Shown here in pieces: positions 24,882 to 33,203 of a stretch of 41,641 nucleotides of DNA. Origin of the DNA: Candidatus Moraniibacteriota bacterium (GTDB lineage: Bacteria > Patescibacteriota > Minisyncoccia > Moranbacterales > UBA2206). The DNA is taken from NCBI GenBank assembly GCA_027351145.1, contig DAIEIZ010000007.1, forward strand, positions 1 through 41,641. The letters run 5' to 3'. The translations under genes and the position numbers were made by a program. The notes under the pieces were generated by a model. It saw only the letters and a program-made list of their open reading frames with translations. It searched no databases and had not been told where the DNA came from. Positions within the stretch are counted from its first letter, which is position 1, and each line of letters begins with the position of its first letter.

Positions 24882-25827
24882 AAATATTTTCTTCTTGAAT
24901 TGTATAATTGCGAATTGAATAAAAACACAAACTTAAACATACGCCGATTGCAATAAGAAGGATAAATAATTTGCCACTATTATCCCGAAGAGCGCTTCCG
25001 ATGCCTGCGTTTGTTATTTGCAATGAATTATTGAGCAGTTGGCTGGAAAAAGAAGTATAGTGCCAACCGAGAGAAAGCGGACCGAGATAGGTTCGCATCA
25101 GCGCAAAAAACGTTCCGTCCGGAGCAACTTGATCCATTGTGACAGGATTAAGGAGGGCTGTCGGGGTTTGCCCGGAAACCAATTCCGGCAAAACAAAACT
25201 AATCCCCACCCAAATACAAACCGGGACAAACAGCGCCAGCGATTCGCTTTTAGTTTTAATGGCAAATAGCAACCCGACGAGTGCAAAAAAAAGCAGATAA
25301 AAAAAAGAAAGGGCATAGAAGAGAAAAAGTCTCTCAATATCACTCGCAACCAAATGCCGAAAAGGCAATAGCAGTGATGAAAAAACGCTTACAATAAAAG
25401 TAGCGCTGATGATGGCGAAAAGAGCCAAAGAAATCCCCAAAACTTTTCCAAAAAACAATTTTTCCGCTAAAATCGGCCGCGTTAAAAGCAATGGCAGAGC
25501 GCCTGATTTGCGCTCTCGAATAAAACTGCGATGGCCGACCACAATCGCCAAGAGCGAACCGATCAGAAAAATATAGACAATCACATTGCGAAAATTCGTG
25601 AGTGCCGGAAGCGCGTTCAAGGGGTTGGCCGGAATATTATCCGTCCCGGCTTGATGGAGAAATTCCACTGAAGCATTATAAATTGAAGTTGTTGTTGTCG
25701 TGGCAACCAAACCGATAAAAGAAGACGCTAGCGTCATTAAAATAAAAATCGCCAAAAGCAAAAAAAATACACGCTCTCGAAAAAGCACTTTAACTTCTTG
25801 AATTGCAATAGTAAAGATAATTGGCAT
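24874..25827 (-). CDS. ABC-2 type transporter permease
   Basis: 317 residues. It has the same plan as its neighbour: IAIQEVKVLFRERVFFLLLAIFILM, then IVVGHRSFIRERKSGALPLLLTRPILAEKLFFGKVLG and five further spans, with a large extracytoplasmic loop of about 60 residues before the final helix. The RERKSG-LPLLLTRP motif places it with bacterial ABC-2 permeases linked to envelope functions. It follows the ATPase gene by 5 bp. Confidence 0.88.
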   Translation of the reverse strand: MPIIFTIAIQEVKVLFRERVFFLLLAIFILMTLASSFIGLVATTTTTSIYNASVEFLHQAGTDNIPANPLNALPALTNFRNVIVYIFLIGSLLAIVVGHRSFIRERKSGALPLLLTRPILAEKLFFGKVLGISLALFAIISATFIVSVFSSLLLPFRHLVASDIERLFLFYALSFFYLLFFALVGLLFAIKTKSESLALFVPVCIWVGISFVLPELVSGQTPTALLNPVTMDQVAPDGTFFALMRTYLGPLSLGWHYTSFSSQLLNNSLQITNAGIGSALRDNSGKLFILLIAIGVCLSLCFYSIRNYTIQEENIYE

Positions 25828-25832
25828 ATTTT

Positions 25833-26567
25833 TTATTCTCCTATGGTAAAATAGATATCCTCCAGGGATTCTTCGTCGGAAAATCTTTTGAGCATATTCT
25901 CCAGTGTTTCTTTATATACAAGCTTTCCGTGATTCAAAACTCCAATTGTTGTGCAGACTTTCGCCACCTCCGAAAGCAGATGCGTATTCATAAAAATGGT
26001 CATTCTTTTTTCCCTGTTCAACTTCAAAATGACTTCCCGCAATTTTTTGATGCCCATCGGATCAAGCCCGGAAGTTGGCTCATCTAAAAACAAAACTTTC
26101 GGTTCATGCATAATCGCTTGAGCAATGCCGATCCGCTGACGCATCCCTTTTGAAAATTCCCCCAGCTTTTTATGCTCAATGCCGGTAAATTCAATAAATT
26201 CCAAAACTTCAGTAACTTTTTCTTTGGAATTTTTAATGCCGGAAAGCTTGGCAAAATATTCCAAATTTTCACTTGCAGTCAGATTATCATAAAATTTCAC
26301 ATTCTCCGGCAAATAGCCAATACTTTTTTTCACTTCCATGCTTCCTTTTACCGTATCGAATCCGCAAATTTCAGCACTGCCGGAAGTTGGCACGAGCAGT
26401 GTTGTGAGAATATTAACTGTGGTGGTTTTCCCCGCACCGTTGTGTCCCAGAAATCCAAAAATCTCCCCTTCCGCAACAGCTAAATTAAGATTGTCCAAAA
26501 CTGCTTTTCCATCATATTTTTTTGTGAGTGATTTGGTTTCAATAATGAAGCGATTATTTTTTTTCAT
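25833..26567 (-). CDS. ABC transporter ATP-binding protein
   Basis: 244 residues. Walker A GHNGAGKTTT (about 41-50), Q-loop region IGYLPENVKFYDNLTASENL, signature FSKGMRQRIGIAQA, Walker B VLFLDEPTSGLDP and H-loop MNTHLLSEV are all present. It energises the two ABC-2 permeases encoded immediately downstream. A two-half-site operator and -10 element lie about 30-65 bp upstream, overlapping the end of the preceding histidine-kinase gene. The exporter is therefore probably controlled by that two-component system. Confidence 0.92.
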   Translation of the reverse strand: MKKNNRFIIETKSLTKKYDGKAVLDNLNLAVAEGEIFGFLGHNGAGKTTTVNILTTLLVPTSGSAEICGFDTVKGSMEVKKSIGYLPENVKFYDNLTASENLEYFAKLSGIKNSKEKVTEVLEFIEFTGIEHKKLGEFSKGMRQRIGIAQAIMHEPKVLFLDEPTSGLDPMGIKKLREVILKLNREKRMTIFMNTHLLSEVAKVCTTIGVLNHGKLVYKETLENMLKRFSDEESLEDIYFTIGE

Positions 26568-26600
26568 AATAGTTCAATATAAATATTTTAACTATAACAA

Positions 26601-26632
26601 ATAATAAAAGAACGAGATGAATACCTTATGAA
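26601..26632 (-). promoter_or_regulatory. response-regulator operator and promoter of the ABC-2 exporter operon
   Basis: On the minus strand TTCAT (26632-26628), 6 nt, TTCAT (26621-26617), exactly 10 nt, then TATTAT (26606-26601). The upstream half-site overlaps the stop codon of the histidine-kinase gene. The predicted start is near 26594, giving a 27-nt leader. The layout is that of an OmpR/PhoB-type activated promoter, with the second half-site in the place of a -35. Confidence 0.65.
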
Positions 26633-27651
26633 TAAATTGCCGGAAACAATATTGTTGCTTCCGTTCCTTTTTCAAGCGCACTTTTTATTTTCATTTTCCC
26701 CTTATGCAAATCAACGATTTCCTTTACCAGCGACAGTCCAAGTCCCGCACCGCTTGAGGCTCTGACTCTCGCCTCATCAGCTTTATAGAAACGCTCGAGG
26801 ATATGTTCCAGATCCTTATCGGAGATGCCGATGCCCGTGTCAATAATCGAGACTCTTATTCCGTCATTATTTTTATCGATTGAGACAAACACTTCTCCGG
26901 CGGATTTATTATAATCAATGGCATTTTTAATAAGGTTTGAAAATAACCTTTTCAATTGCGACCGATTGCCCCTGACAAAAAATTCTCCCGCGAAATCCTT
27001 TTTCAACTTAATATTATTTTTCACCGCATACGCCAGCATAAAATCGATTTGCTTCGAAAGCAGCCTTCCTAAGTCCACTTTTTCAAAAAAAACATCTTGC
27101 CCCTCATCGCTCTGCGCCAAAAATAATAAATCATTCACCATCCTGGAAAGATGGTTGACTTCTTCAACGGAATCGTCCAATATTTTTTTATATTCTTGGA
27201 CATTTTCACTTTCACGGGAAGCCTGAATACCGGTTTTTAAAACGGCCAGTGGCGTACGCAACTCATGCGCGGCATCGGAAACAAATTTCCGTTGTTTTTT
27301 ATACGCCATCTCAATTGGAAAAAGTGTTTTCCCCGCCAAATAATATCCCAGGCCGGCAAAAATTAAAACGATAAAGCCGTCAGCCGTAATTAAAATCATT
27401 TTGAGCTGTTCCTGCACGATATCAATCATCTGAGAATCAGCATTTTGGCTTTGCGAAGAGTCAACCTCGATATTTTCTGAGATATCCCTGCCAAACATAG
27501 TATAAACCGCCACGCTAAAAACAGTTAGGACCAAAAAAATACCCGCTGTATAATAGATGGCTAATTTTAATCGTGCCTTGAAAAACTGGCTAGGCCTGGA
27601 ATTTGTATCCGACTCCCCTGACTGTTTTAATGTATTTTTCATTCTTATCAT
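26626..27651 (-). CDS. sensor histidine kinase
   Basis: 341 residues. TM1 is at about 31-52 and TM2 at about 87-107, with a short extracytoplasmic loop of about 35 residues, so it is probably a small-loop sensor. HisKA follows TM2 directly without a clear HAMP: FVSDAAHELRTPLAVLKT with phospho-acceptor His129. The ATPase domain has NLIKNAIDY (N box), DTGIGIS (G1) and GAGLGLSLVKEIVD (G2). It overlaps the response-regulator gene by 62 bp; no ATG is available nearer the end of that gene. The C-terminus overlaps an operator of the ABC-2 exporter. Confidence 0.92.
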   Translation of the reverse strand: MIRMKNTLKQSGESDTNSRPSQFFKARLKLAIYYTAGIFLVLTVFSVAVYTMFGRDISENIEVDSSQSQNADSQMIDIVQEQLKMILITADGFIVLIFAGLGYYLAGKTLFPIEMAYKKQRKFVSDAAHELRTPLAVLKTGIQASRESENVQEYKKILDDSVEEVNHLSRMVNDLLFLAQSDEGQDVFFEKVDLGRLLSKQIDFMLAYAVKNNIKLKKDFAGEFFVRGNRSQLKRLFSNLIKNAIDYNKSAGEVFVSIDKNNDGIRVSIIDTGIGISDKDLEHILERFYKADEARVRASSGAGLGLSLVKEIVDLHKGKMKIKSALEKGTEATILFPAIYS

Positions 27652-28255
27652 TTAACTTTTTACGCAATTGCTTAATGTAAGCATCCACGATATTGCTGAA
27701 AGAATCAAACGCAAAATCCCAACAGTGTTCCAAAATCTGATCCCGCGTCAAAACCTGCTCCTTATTTCTCATCAGATATTCAAGCACTGCGTATTCTTTC
27801 AATGTCAGCGAAAGCAATTTTCCGCTTTTAGTTGCAACATATTTAGCATTATCAATGGAAATATCTTGAGCAATAAGCACTTCGCCGGATTTTTCTTTCG
27901 GCCGGCGCAGTAGCGCTCGAACCCTTGCCAGCAATTCATCCAATTCAAAAGGCTTGATCAAATAATCATCCGCACCGCTATCCAGGCCGGAAACCTTGTC
28001 ATCCAGCTCGCCCTTGGCAGTGAGCATTATAATTGGCAAATTAATGTTTCTTGCTCGCAGGTCACAACAAACCGCGATTCCATCTTTTCCAGGTAACATT
28101 ATATCCAAAATTACCAAATCATATTCGCCAAATTCAATCCGCCGCTCTCCGCTTTCACCGTCATAGACGCAATCAACGGCATAGCCTTTCCGCTCCAAGG
28201 CTTTTTTGACATACCCGGCTAATTTTTGATTGTCTTCGACAATTATTATACGCAT
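27590..28255 (-). CDS. OmpR/PhoB-family response regulator
   Basis: 221 residues. The receiver domain has acidic residues in VEDN, phospho-acceptor Asp51 in LVILDIMLPGKDG, Thr in MLTAKG and Lys in LIKPFELDEL. The winged-helix DNA-binding domain (about 125-221) has LTLKEYAVLEYLM, the recognition helix SFSNIVDAYIKQLRKKL and the wing YIKTVRGVGYKF. The likely promoter contains the TTCAT-N6-TTCAT operator, suggesting autoregulation, and the mRNA is predicted to start at or next to the ATG. Confidence 0.94.
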   Translation of the reverse strand: MRIIIVEDNQKLAGYVKKALERKGYAVDCVYDGESGERRIEFGEYDLVILDIMLPGKDGIAVCCDLRARNINLPIIMLTAKGELDDKVSGLDSGADDYLIKPFELDELLARVRALLRRPKEKSGEVLIAQDISIDNAKYVATKSGKLLSLTLKEYAVLEYLMRNKEQVLTRDQILEHCWDFAFDSFSNIVDAYIKQLRKKLNDKNEKYIKTVRGVGYKFQA

Positions 28256-28261
28256 AAAGGA

Positions 28262-28293
28262 ATATTACTGATACTTTATGAAAATTATATGAA
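28262..28293 (-). promoter_or_regulatory. response-regulator operator and promoter of the first two-component system
   Basis: TTCAT (28293-28289), 6 nt, TTCAT (28282-28278), 10 nt, TAATAT (28267-28262). Six bases separate the -10 from the ATG at 28255, predicting a leaderless or nearly leaderless mRNA. Same geometry as the sites at 26601, 28782, 31446 and 36495. Confidence 0.65.
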
Positions 28294-28363
28294 TGGTTTT
28301 TTAATCGCTTAATTATCACAAGCATAGCTCGGATTAACTAAAATTTCCAGTTTTTCAGTAATG

Positions 28364-28392
28364 AAAAAGACCTCTCCCTTGAGAGGTCTTTT
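28364..28392 (-). terminator. rho-independent terminator of the small acidic secreted protein gene
   Basis: AAAAGACCTCTC (28365-28376) and its exact reverse complement (28381-28392) form a 12-bp stem with a 4-nt loop. On the minus strand it runs into TTTTT, and it lies 16 bp after the stop at 28408. Confidence 0.85.
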
Positions 28393-28407
28393 ACGTTTTG
28401 CCAGACA

Positions 28408-28692
28408 CTAGTCCTGATGATTGCCCTCATCACCTTCAAACCGATGATCGATTCCGTCTTTTTCATCAGCAACCGACTCCTTTGAGTCTGTCGTATCGCC
28501 AGCTTCCGGCTTATCAACAGTTGTGTCAACGGTTTCAGTGGCACTTTTCACCACCTGCTGAGATTGATCAATCGCATTAACCGCCGCAACCTTATTCGTT
28601 GCACTATTTGCCGACACTTGCATCGCACCAATGGCTCCCCCGCCAAGAAGAAGTCCGAGTGCGAGCATTGACAATGTTTTCTTATTTTTCAT
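28408..28692 (-). CDS. small secreted acidic protein, function unknown
   Basis: 94 residues. MKNKKTLSMLALGLLLGGGAIGAMQVSANS is a clear signal peptide (cleavage likely after SAN or ANS). The mature part of about 65 residues is strongly acidic (ATETVDTTVDKPEAGD, ESVADEKDGID, FEGDEGNHQD), without cysteines or a recognised fold. It has its own promoter with a response-regulator operator (28782-28813), a leader of about 80 nt, and its own terminator. It is therefore a monocistronic unit under envelope control between the two regulatory modules. It could be a cation-binding or surface-coating polypeptide; that is speculation. Confidence 0.75.
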   Translation of the reverse strand: MKNKKTLSMLALGLLLGGGAIGAMQVSANSATNKVAAVNAIDQSQQVVKSATETVDTTVDKPEAGDTTDSKESVADEKDGIDHRFEGDEGNHQD

Positions 28693-28781
28693 AATGTTTT
28701 TACTTTAAATAATTAATTTTTAGCGAAATGATATTTTCGACCGCGGCGACATCACTGACGCCATTATCATTTCCGACTATC

Positions 28782-28813
28782 ATCTTAGCAAATCAAGATG
28801 AAAATCGAGTGAA
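28782..28813 (-). promoter_or_regulatory. response-regulator operator and promoter of the small acidic secreted protein gene
   Basis: TTCAC (28813-28809, one change from TTCAT), 6 nt, TTCAT (28802-28798), 10 nt, TAAGAT (28787-28782) on the minus strand. The predicted start is near 28775. The rest of the 240-bp gap up to 28933 contains the terminator of the upstream gene and no ORF. Confidence 0.6.
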
Positions 28814-28895
28814 TCTTAATAAATATCCGATTTTGTCTTAATTTACTAATATTTAAAGTATGCCGATTCATTATGATGCTAGCATGAAAAACTTC

Positions 28896-28918
28896 TTCGG
28901 CTATTTGCGCAAGCCGAA
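28896..28918 (-). terminator. terminator after the first GT39-like gene
   Basis: TTCGGCT/AGCCGAA 7-bp stem (28896-28902 with 28912-28918) with a 9-nt loop. On the minus strand it is followed by GAAGTTTTT and lies 16 bp after the stop codon at 28934. Confidence 0.65.
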
Positions 28919-28933
28919 TTAGATTGACTGGCT

Positions 28934-30646
28934 TTATTTTTCAAACATTTTTTTCCAAGTAAATAAACGCGCTATTTGCATTTTTTCCGTTGGTATTTCC
29001 GATTGGGATTCATCTTGTCTTTGAGCGATAATCGATCCAACTCTCGGCTCGAGATGATAAACAGCAAGCGTGCCAAAATTTTGCTCTTCAGAAATAGCAA
29101 ATTCCTTGGAATGTTTTCCAATTCCTTCGCCGGAAAAAGCAATCACAAAATAATTGCCCTCCGCATACACAGACCGCCCATCCATTGCACTGCGATATAC
29201 TATTCCATCTTTTTCCAAATGATACCAAAAAACTGGCTCATATTCATGCTTGGCCGCTAGATATACCGGGTAACCATTTTGTCGCACTCTGGCTTTAATA
29301 TAATCCAGAATAGAATATTGCTGGGCAAGGGTAATTCTTGCCGTATTAGGAAATATATCCTCCGTTTCCACTATCAACGGCTGTTTATTCACTACTTGCA
29401 ATTGCCAAAAATATTGTCTCAGACCTTGAACATTTCCCGCAATAGCCATAAAAACTAACATGATTGATAAGACAAGACCGATAGTATGGAATTTCATAAT
29501 TAACAGTTTTTCCAAGATAAGTCCCAGGAAAATAAACGGTAAAATAGTCACTCCAAGAAAAAATCGCGGATACATTGTATGATCAATTCGCAAAAGAGAA
29601 AGAAAATATAAGGTAGAAACGAAAAATAATATGGCGGAAAAATAAAGAAAATCTTTGCGCTTTTGGTCTTTCTCTTTTTTCAGATTCAACAAAAGAATAG
29701 TCGCCGCTATTCCTAAAAAGATTAATGCCAAGACTCTCCAAGGAAAATCATCCCCCGCTCCAAGACCATAACCACTTAATTTATGACTGGCATTAATATG
29801 ATCAATTCCCGTTAAAATCAAAGAATATTCTGAAGCATCATGCTGAAATGCTTTCGCTATATCTTTTCCCAGAAAAAGTTTTTCACGCGGACCCCTATCT
29901 ACTTTTTCAAAAAAATAATTAAAATTTTGTCCATGATTTATTATGTCACTAATGACCATGGGCGTGTAAGCCACCAGAATAATAAGGACAGCGGAAGCCC
30001 AAATTCGCAACTTAAAACGTGGGCGCTTTAGAAATAAAAAAACAACAGTCACTGCGGGAAAAATAAAAAAAGCATTAAAATGAATTTGAGTTATAACTGC
30101 CAAGAGAAAAATGGCAAGCAAGAACCATCTATCTTTTTTTATCTCTTCCCTGTCGACACTGCGCAAAAATGCGTAAGCAAAAGCCAAGCTAAGAAACGGC
30201 AGCACATTCGGACTCCAAGAAAAACGCGCATAGGCTACAAGATACAAAGAGCTGGCGTAGATCGAAAGAAGCACTAACGAAACGGTCGCGGAAAAATATC
30301 TTCTGCAAAAAAAATAAAACAAAGGCAGAGAAAGAATGGAAAAAATCAAAACAAGCATAGCATGCCCTGACGGCGTATTGCCAAAAAGCATGGCACTGGC
30401 GTATTCCAAATAATAAAAAGCGGGTCCGAGGCGAAGCGCCCTTCCTCCGCCAGCAGTCGGTCCAAGCAATGGAAGACTGCTGATGCCATTTTCTACCGCT
30501 TGAGCCACTATGCGCGTGTCATAGACCTGGTCAATTTCAAAATGCAGCCAGTCCGAAAAATGATAAGCGCGTAAAAAAATACCCACTCCAATTATTACGA
30601 TAAACGCCAACATTTCCCATTTTTTTATTTCAAATTTTCGAAACAT
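28934..30646 (-). CDS. GT39/ArnT-like membrane glycosyltransferase (paralogue 1)
   Basis: 570 residues with about 10-11 membrane helices. After TM1, IFLRAYHFSDWLHFEIDQVYD supplies the acidic motif that in GT-C enzymes binds the polyprenyl-phosphate sugar and metal. LGPTAGGGRALRLGPAFYYLEY is the conserved first-loop region, and the C-terminal extracytoplasmic domain starts near residue 445. It is 15 bp downstream of the YdjC-like deacetylase gene. A homologue with the same motifs lies at 33204-34763. It probably transfers a sugar onto an envelope polymer or lipid; donor and acceptor are unknown. Confidence 0.82.
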   Translation of the reverse strand: MFRKFEIKKWEMLAFIVIIGVGIFLRAYHFSDWLHFEIDQVYDTRIVAQAVENGISSLPLLGPTAGGGRALRLGPAFYYLEYASAMLFGNTPSGHAMLVLIFSILSLPLFYFFCRRYFSATVSLVLLSIYASSLYLVAYARFSWSPNVLPFLSLAFAYAFLRSVDREEIKKDRWFLLAIFLLAVITQIHFNAFFIFPAVTVVFLFLKRPRFKLRIWASAVLIILVAYTPMVISDIINHGQNFNYFFEKVDRGPREKLFLGKDIAKAFQHDASEYSLILTGIDHINASHKLSGYGLGAGDDFPWRVLALIFLGIAATILLLNLKKEKDQKRKDFLYFSAILFFVSTLYFLSLLRIDHTMYPRFFLGVTILPFIFLGLILEKLLIMKFHTIGLVLSIMLVFMAIAGNVQGLRQYFWQLQVVNKQPLIVETEDIFPNTARITLAQQYSILDYIKARVRQNGYPVYLAAKHEYEPVFWYHLEKDGIVYRSAMDGRSVYAEGNYFVIAFSGEGIGKHSKEFAISEEQNFGTLAVYHLEPRVGSIIAQRQDESQSEIPTEKMQIARLFTWKKMFEK

Positions 30647-30661
30647 AGTTGTGATTGGCTT

Positions 30662-31360
30662 TTACTGTTTAATAAAACGCTCTAGAAATTCCATTTCTTC
30701 ATCTCTTTCTGGGTGAAAAATAACTTCACTTTCTTTATTTAAAGGCAGTTTAAAGATTTTGTTAAAATTTTCCAGCCAATCAAAGCTAATCATCAAATCA
30801 GAAGAGGCCAGCTTGGATGCTAAAAACAGTTTCCGATTGCTTCTCCTGAATGAATTCAAAATAAAGCAAACAAGGCTTCTTAGCGGGTAGGACTCCGTAC
30901 CAAGTCTCAGATAATTTATCCCATACTTTTTTGAAAGCACGATAACAATTTTGAAATAGGGCGGGAAAAAGTGAACGTGTTGATGAGAGCTGATGCCATC
31001 CGGCGACTTCCCGAATAATTCTCGAAAATGTTCAATTTGCCCCTCCCATTGTTTTTGCATGGAAGCAGGATTGGTTCGTCCAGAACAATAATTGAAACCA
31101 AATGAAATTACTCGCTTGAAAACACCGTCTTTTATCTTGCGATTAGGATCGATATCATTCCGCAAGTCAATATGGATATCTAGTTTTACATTAGAAGCTA
31201 AGATTTTTTCAATCTCCCGAATTGCTATTCTGCCATGAGGCATTATGGAAATCCGATCGATTTTTCCGGTTTCCAGCAATTGCAACATATTTTCATTAGC
31301 TTTTTGACTTATGCCAAAATCATCCAGCGAAAGAATAATATTTTTTTGTTTTATTAGCAT
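30662..31360 (-). CDS. YdjC/ChbG-like carbohydrate deacetylase
   Basis: 232 residues. NIILSLDDFGISQKANENML has the catalytic and metal DD of the family, VKLDIHIDLRN the first histidine, and SPDGISSHQHVHFFPPYF the metal-binding H-x-H-V-H. These are polysaccharide-deacetylase-like TIM-barrel enzymes that remove N-acetyl groups from amino-sugar oligosaccharides. The operon with the GT39-like gene suggests modification of a surface glycan. Transcription appears to start from an operator-linked promoter at 31446-31477, leaving a leader of about 80 nt. Confidence 0.85.
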   Translation of the reverse strand: MLIKQKNIILSLDDFGISQKANENMLQLLETGKIDRISIMPHGRIAIREIEKILASNVKLDIHIDLRNDIDPNRKIKDGVFKRVISFGFNYCSGRTNPASMQKQWEGQIEHFRELFGKSPDGISSHQHVHFFPPYFKIVIVLSKKYGINYLRLGTESYPLRSLVCFILNSFRRSNRKLFLASKLASSDLMISFDWLENFNKIFKLPLNKESEVIFHPERDEEMEFLERFIKQ

Positions 31361-31418
31361 GGATTTTAAATTTATGGCGACTTTCTTACCTCTGATTATG
31401 GCTTATAAATTCAAACGC

Positions 31419-31443
31419 AAAAAACACCCAAGAGACCTTGGGT
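31419..31443 (-). terminator. terminator after the second two-component operon, overlapping the next promoter start
   Basis: ACCCAAG/CTTGGGT perfect 7-bp stem (31443-31437 with 31432-31426), 4-nt loop, then G and six T on the minus strand. The promoter at 31446-31477 should start transcription near 31439, inside the first arm. Confidence 0.75.
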
Positions 31444-31445
31444 TT

Positions 31446-31477
31446 ATAATAAATTCGCAGCATGAAGAAAAGATGAA
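31446..31477 (-). promoter_or_regulatory. response-regulator operator and promoter of the deacetylase-GT39 operon
   Basis: TTCAT (31477-31473), CTTTTC, TTCAT (31466-31462), 10 nt, TATTAT (31451-31446) on the minus strand. The half-sites and 6-nt spacer are identical to those upstream of the second response-regulator gene (33160-33175). Confidence 0.65.
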
Positions 31478-31493
31478 GAAACAATGGCAAGAT

Positions 31494-32516
31494 TTAAGAA
31501 GAGATTATTGGAAAACTCACCCGAATTTCCGTTCCAACATTCAACCGGCTACTTATTGAAAGTTTTCCGTGATGATTTTCGGTAATTTCTTTAACAATTG
31601 AAAGTCCGAGACCGGAGCCACCCATCTCTTGCGAACGAGTTTTGTCCGCCTTATAGAATGCTTCAGTAATATGCGGAAGATCTTCTTTGGAAATACCAAC
31701 TCCGGTGTCCGCCACCGAAATCTCCAACTGATTCCCTGCTCTTCTAACAGCCACTTCGACTTTTCCGCCAGGAGAAGTATAATCAATGGCGTTTTTAAGA
31801 AGGTTAAAAAACAGTTTTTCCAAATCCAACCGACTCCCTTTTATGCTGCCATCAACAATTTCACCGGCAGCTAGCAATACACCCTTATTTTTTGCCAAGT
31901 TTTTAAAATTTTCTATCATTTTTTCCGCCAACTTCCCCAGTGCAATTTGCTCCAGTTGCTGATTTGGCATAGCATTATTTCGAGAAAGAAAAAGAAGTTG
32001 CTCCACCATCTTAGACATGCGATCAATCTCCTCAAGATTGCTTTTTACCAACACGCGAAACTCTTGCAAATCTATTTTGCTTTTTCTCAAAATCACTTCG
32101 CAATCAGTTTTCATAATTGTCAGCGGTGTGCGCAAATCATGCGAAGCATTGGCGGTAAAACGCCTTTGCTCCTCCAGTGTGTTTTCGATTGGCCGCAAAT
32201 TTTTTCTCGCCAAAAAAAATGCCAAACCGCCAGAAATAATCAAAAGAATGGCGTTTCCTACCGCAAAAGCTTCCCTCACCTGAGTATCCGCTTTTTGAAT
32301 AGCAGTTTGCCGAGAGGCATGCCCTTTAAACTCCTCATCAATCGCATCTTTGATATTTTTTTGTAAGCTGAAATAAAGACCGACGCTAAAAGCAGCGAGG
32401 ATCACTGCAATAATGAGCACATAGAGAAAGGTGAGTTTTAGGCGCGCCCAAAGAAAAAGATTATTCCTTGAACCGATAGCCCACCCCGTGAATCGTTTCA
32501 AATAATTTTTTGCCAT
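31494..32516 (-). CDS. sensor histidine kinase (paralogue 2)
   Basis: 340 residues. TM1 is at about 27-50 and TM2 at about 86-104, with a loop of about 35 residues. HisKA has TANASHDLRTPLTIMKT with phospho-acceptor His126 (HD instead of the commoner HE). The ATPase domain carries NLLKNAIDY, DTGVGIS and GSGLGLSIVKEI. Its layout and the cytoplasmic entry motif ARLKL match the kinase at 26626-27651, indicating paralogy. It overlaps the response-regulator gene by 56 bp, almost the same as in the other pair. The exact start is uncertain because no other conventional start codon is well placed. Confidence 0.92.
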   Translation of the reverse strand: MAKNYLKRFTGWAIGSRNNLFLWARLKLTFLYVLIIAVILAAFSVGLYFSLQKNIKDAIDEEFKGHASRQTAIQKADTQVREAFAVGNAILLIISGGLAFFLARKNLRPIENTLEEQRRFTANASHDLRTPLTIMKTDCEVILRKSKIDLQEFRVLVKSNLEEIDRMSKMVEQLLFLSRNNAMPNQQLEQIALGKLAEKMIENFKNLAKNKGVLLAAGEIVDGSIKGSRLDLEKLFFNLLKNAIDYTSPGGKVEVAVRRAGNQLEISVADTGVGISKEDLPHITEAFYKADKTRSQEMGGSGLGLSIVKEITENHHGKLSISSRLNVGTEIRVSFPIISS

Positions 32517-33135
32517 TATTTTTGCTAAATTTATTTCTTAAATTTTTAACATGCACATCAACAATATTACTGAAAGATTCAAAGGCAAAATCCCACAAAT
32601 TACCAAGAATCTGCTCTCGATTTAACACTTGACCGGGATGGCGCATAAAATATTCCAAAAGACCAAACTCTTTAAGCGTCAATGGGATTTCTTCGCTAAA
32701 ATAAGTAACCCTCCGCGAAACGCTATCTAATTTAATGCCGTGTCGGCTTAATTCTAGCGGCATAACGGAAGGCGGCCTTCGAAGCAACGCCCTGATTCGC
32801 GCAGTAAGCTCATCAAAAGAAAAAGGTTTTACCAAATAATCATCAGCCCCGCAGTTGAGACCAAAAATTTTGTCCTCCGTTGTATCTTTGGCCGTAAGCA
32901 TTAAAACTGGAATGTAAATATTCCAGTCTCTCCAATTCTTACAAATAGTCAACCCGTCATGCCCCGGCAACATCAAATCCAAAATTACCAGGTCATAATC
33001 TTGATGGCTAGACGCTATCCTTCTCTGCCCCGCCTCTCCTTCCAGAAAAAAATCAACGGAATAGCCCTCTTGCTCTAGTCCTTTTTTGATAGATTTGACC
33101 AATTTTTGGTTGTCTTCGATAATGAGTATTTTCAT
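32461..33135 (-). CDS. OmpR/PhoB-family response regulator (paralogue 2)
   Basis: 224 residues. Receiver: LIIEDNQK, phospho-acceptor Asp53 in LVILDLMLPGHDG, LMLTAKD and LVKPFSFDELTARIRALLRRP. Output domain: LTLKEFGLLEYFMRHPGQVLNREQIL, recognition helix SFSNIVDVHVKNLRNKF and wing LFETIHGVGYRF. The recognition-helix start SFSNIVD is identical to that of the first regulator. GGAAGGA lies just before the ATG. An operator-like pair of TTCAT half-sites lies 25-40 bp upstream. Confidence 0.94.
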   Translation of the reverse strand: MKILIIEDNQKLVKSIKKGLEQEGYSVDFFLEGEAGQRRIASSHQDYDLVILDLMLPGHDGLTICKNWRDWNIYIPVLMLTAKDTTEDKIFGLNCGADDYLVKPFSFDELTARIRALLRRPPSVMPLELSRHGIKLDSVSRRVTYFSEEIPLTLKEFGLLEYFMRHPGQVLNREQILGNLWDFAFESFSNIVDVHVKNLRNKFSKNNGKKLFETIHGVGYRFKE

Positions 33136-33146
33136 ATCCTTCCAGC

Positions 33147-33175
33147 ATCATACATGAAAATGAAGAAAAGATGAA
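33147..33175 (-). promoter_or_regulatory. operator-like site upstream of the second response-regulator gene
   Basis: TTCAT (33175-33171), CTTTTC, TTCAT (33164-33160) on the minus strand. Unlike the other five sites there is no good hexamer 10 nt further on. The best is TATGAT (33152-33147) after 7 nt, which would start transcription inside the ribosome-binding site. The site may act differently here (repression or a distant promoter), or the regulator may be read from upstream genes. Confidence 0.5.
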
Positions 33176-33203
33176 GAGAAAATAAAATCAAGGCAGCAAT
33201 TCT

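Noticed and set aside
33147..33164. A third TTCAT at 33158-33154 as an extra operator half-site
   Set aside because: It is only 6 bp from the neighbouring half-site, off the 11-bp phase of the other sites, and part of an A/T-rich run.
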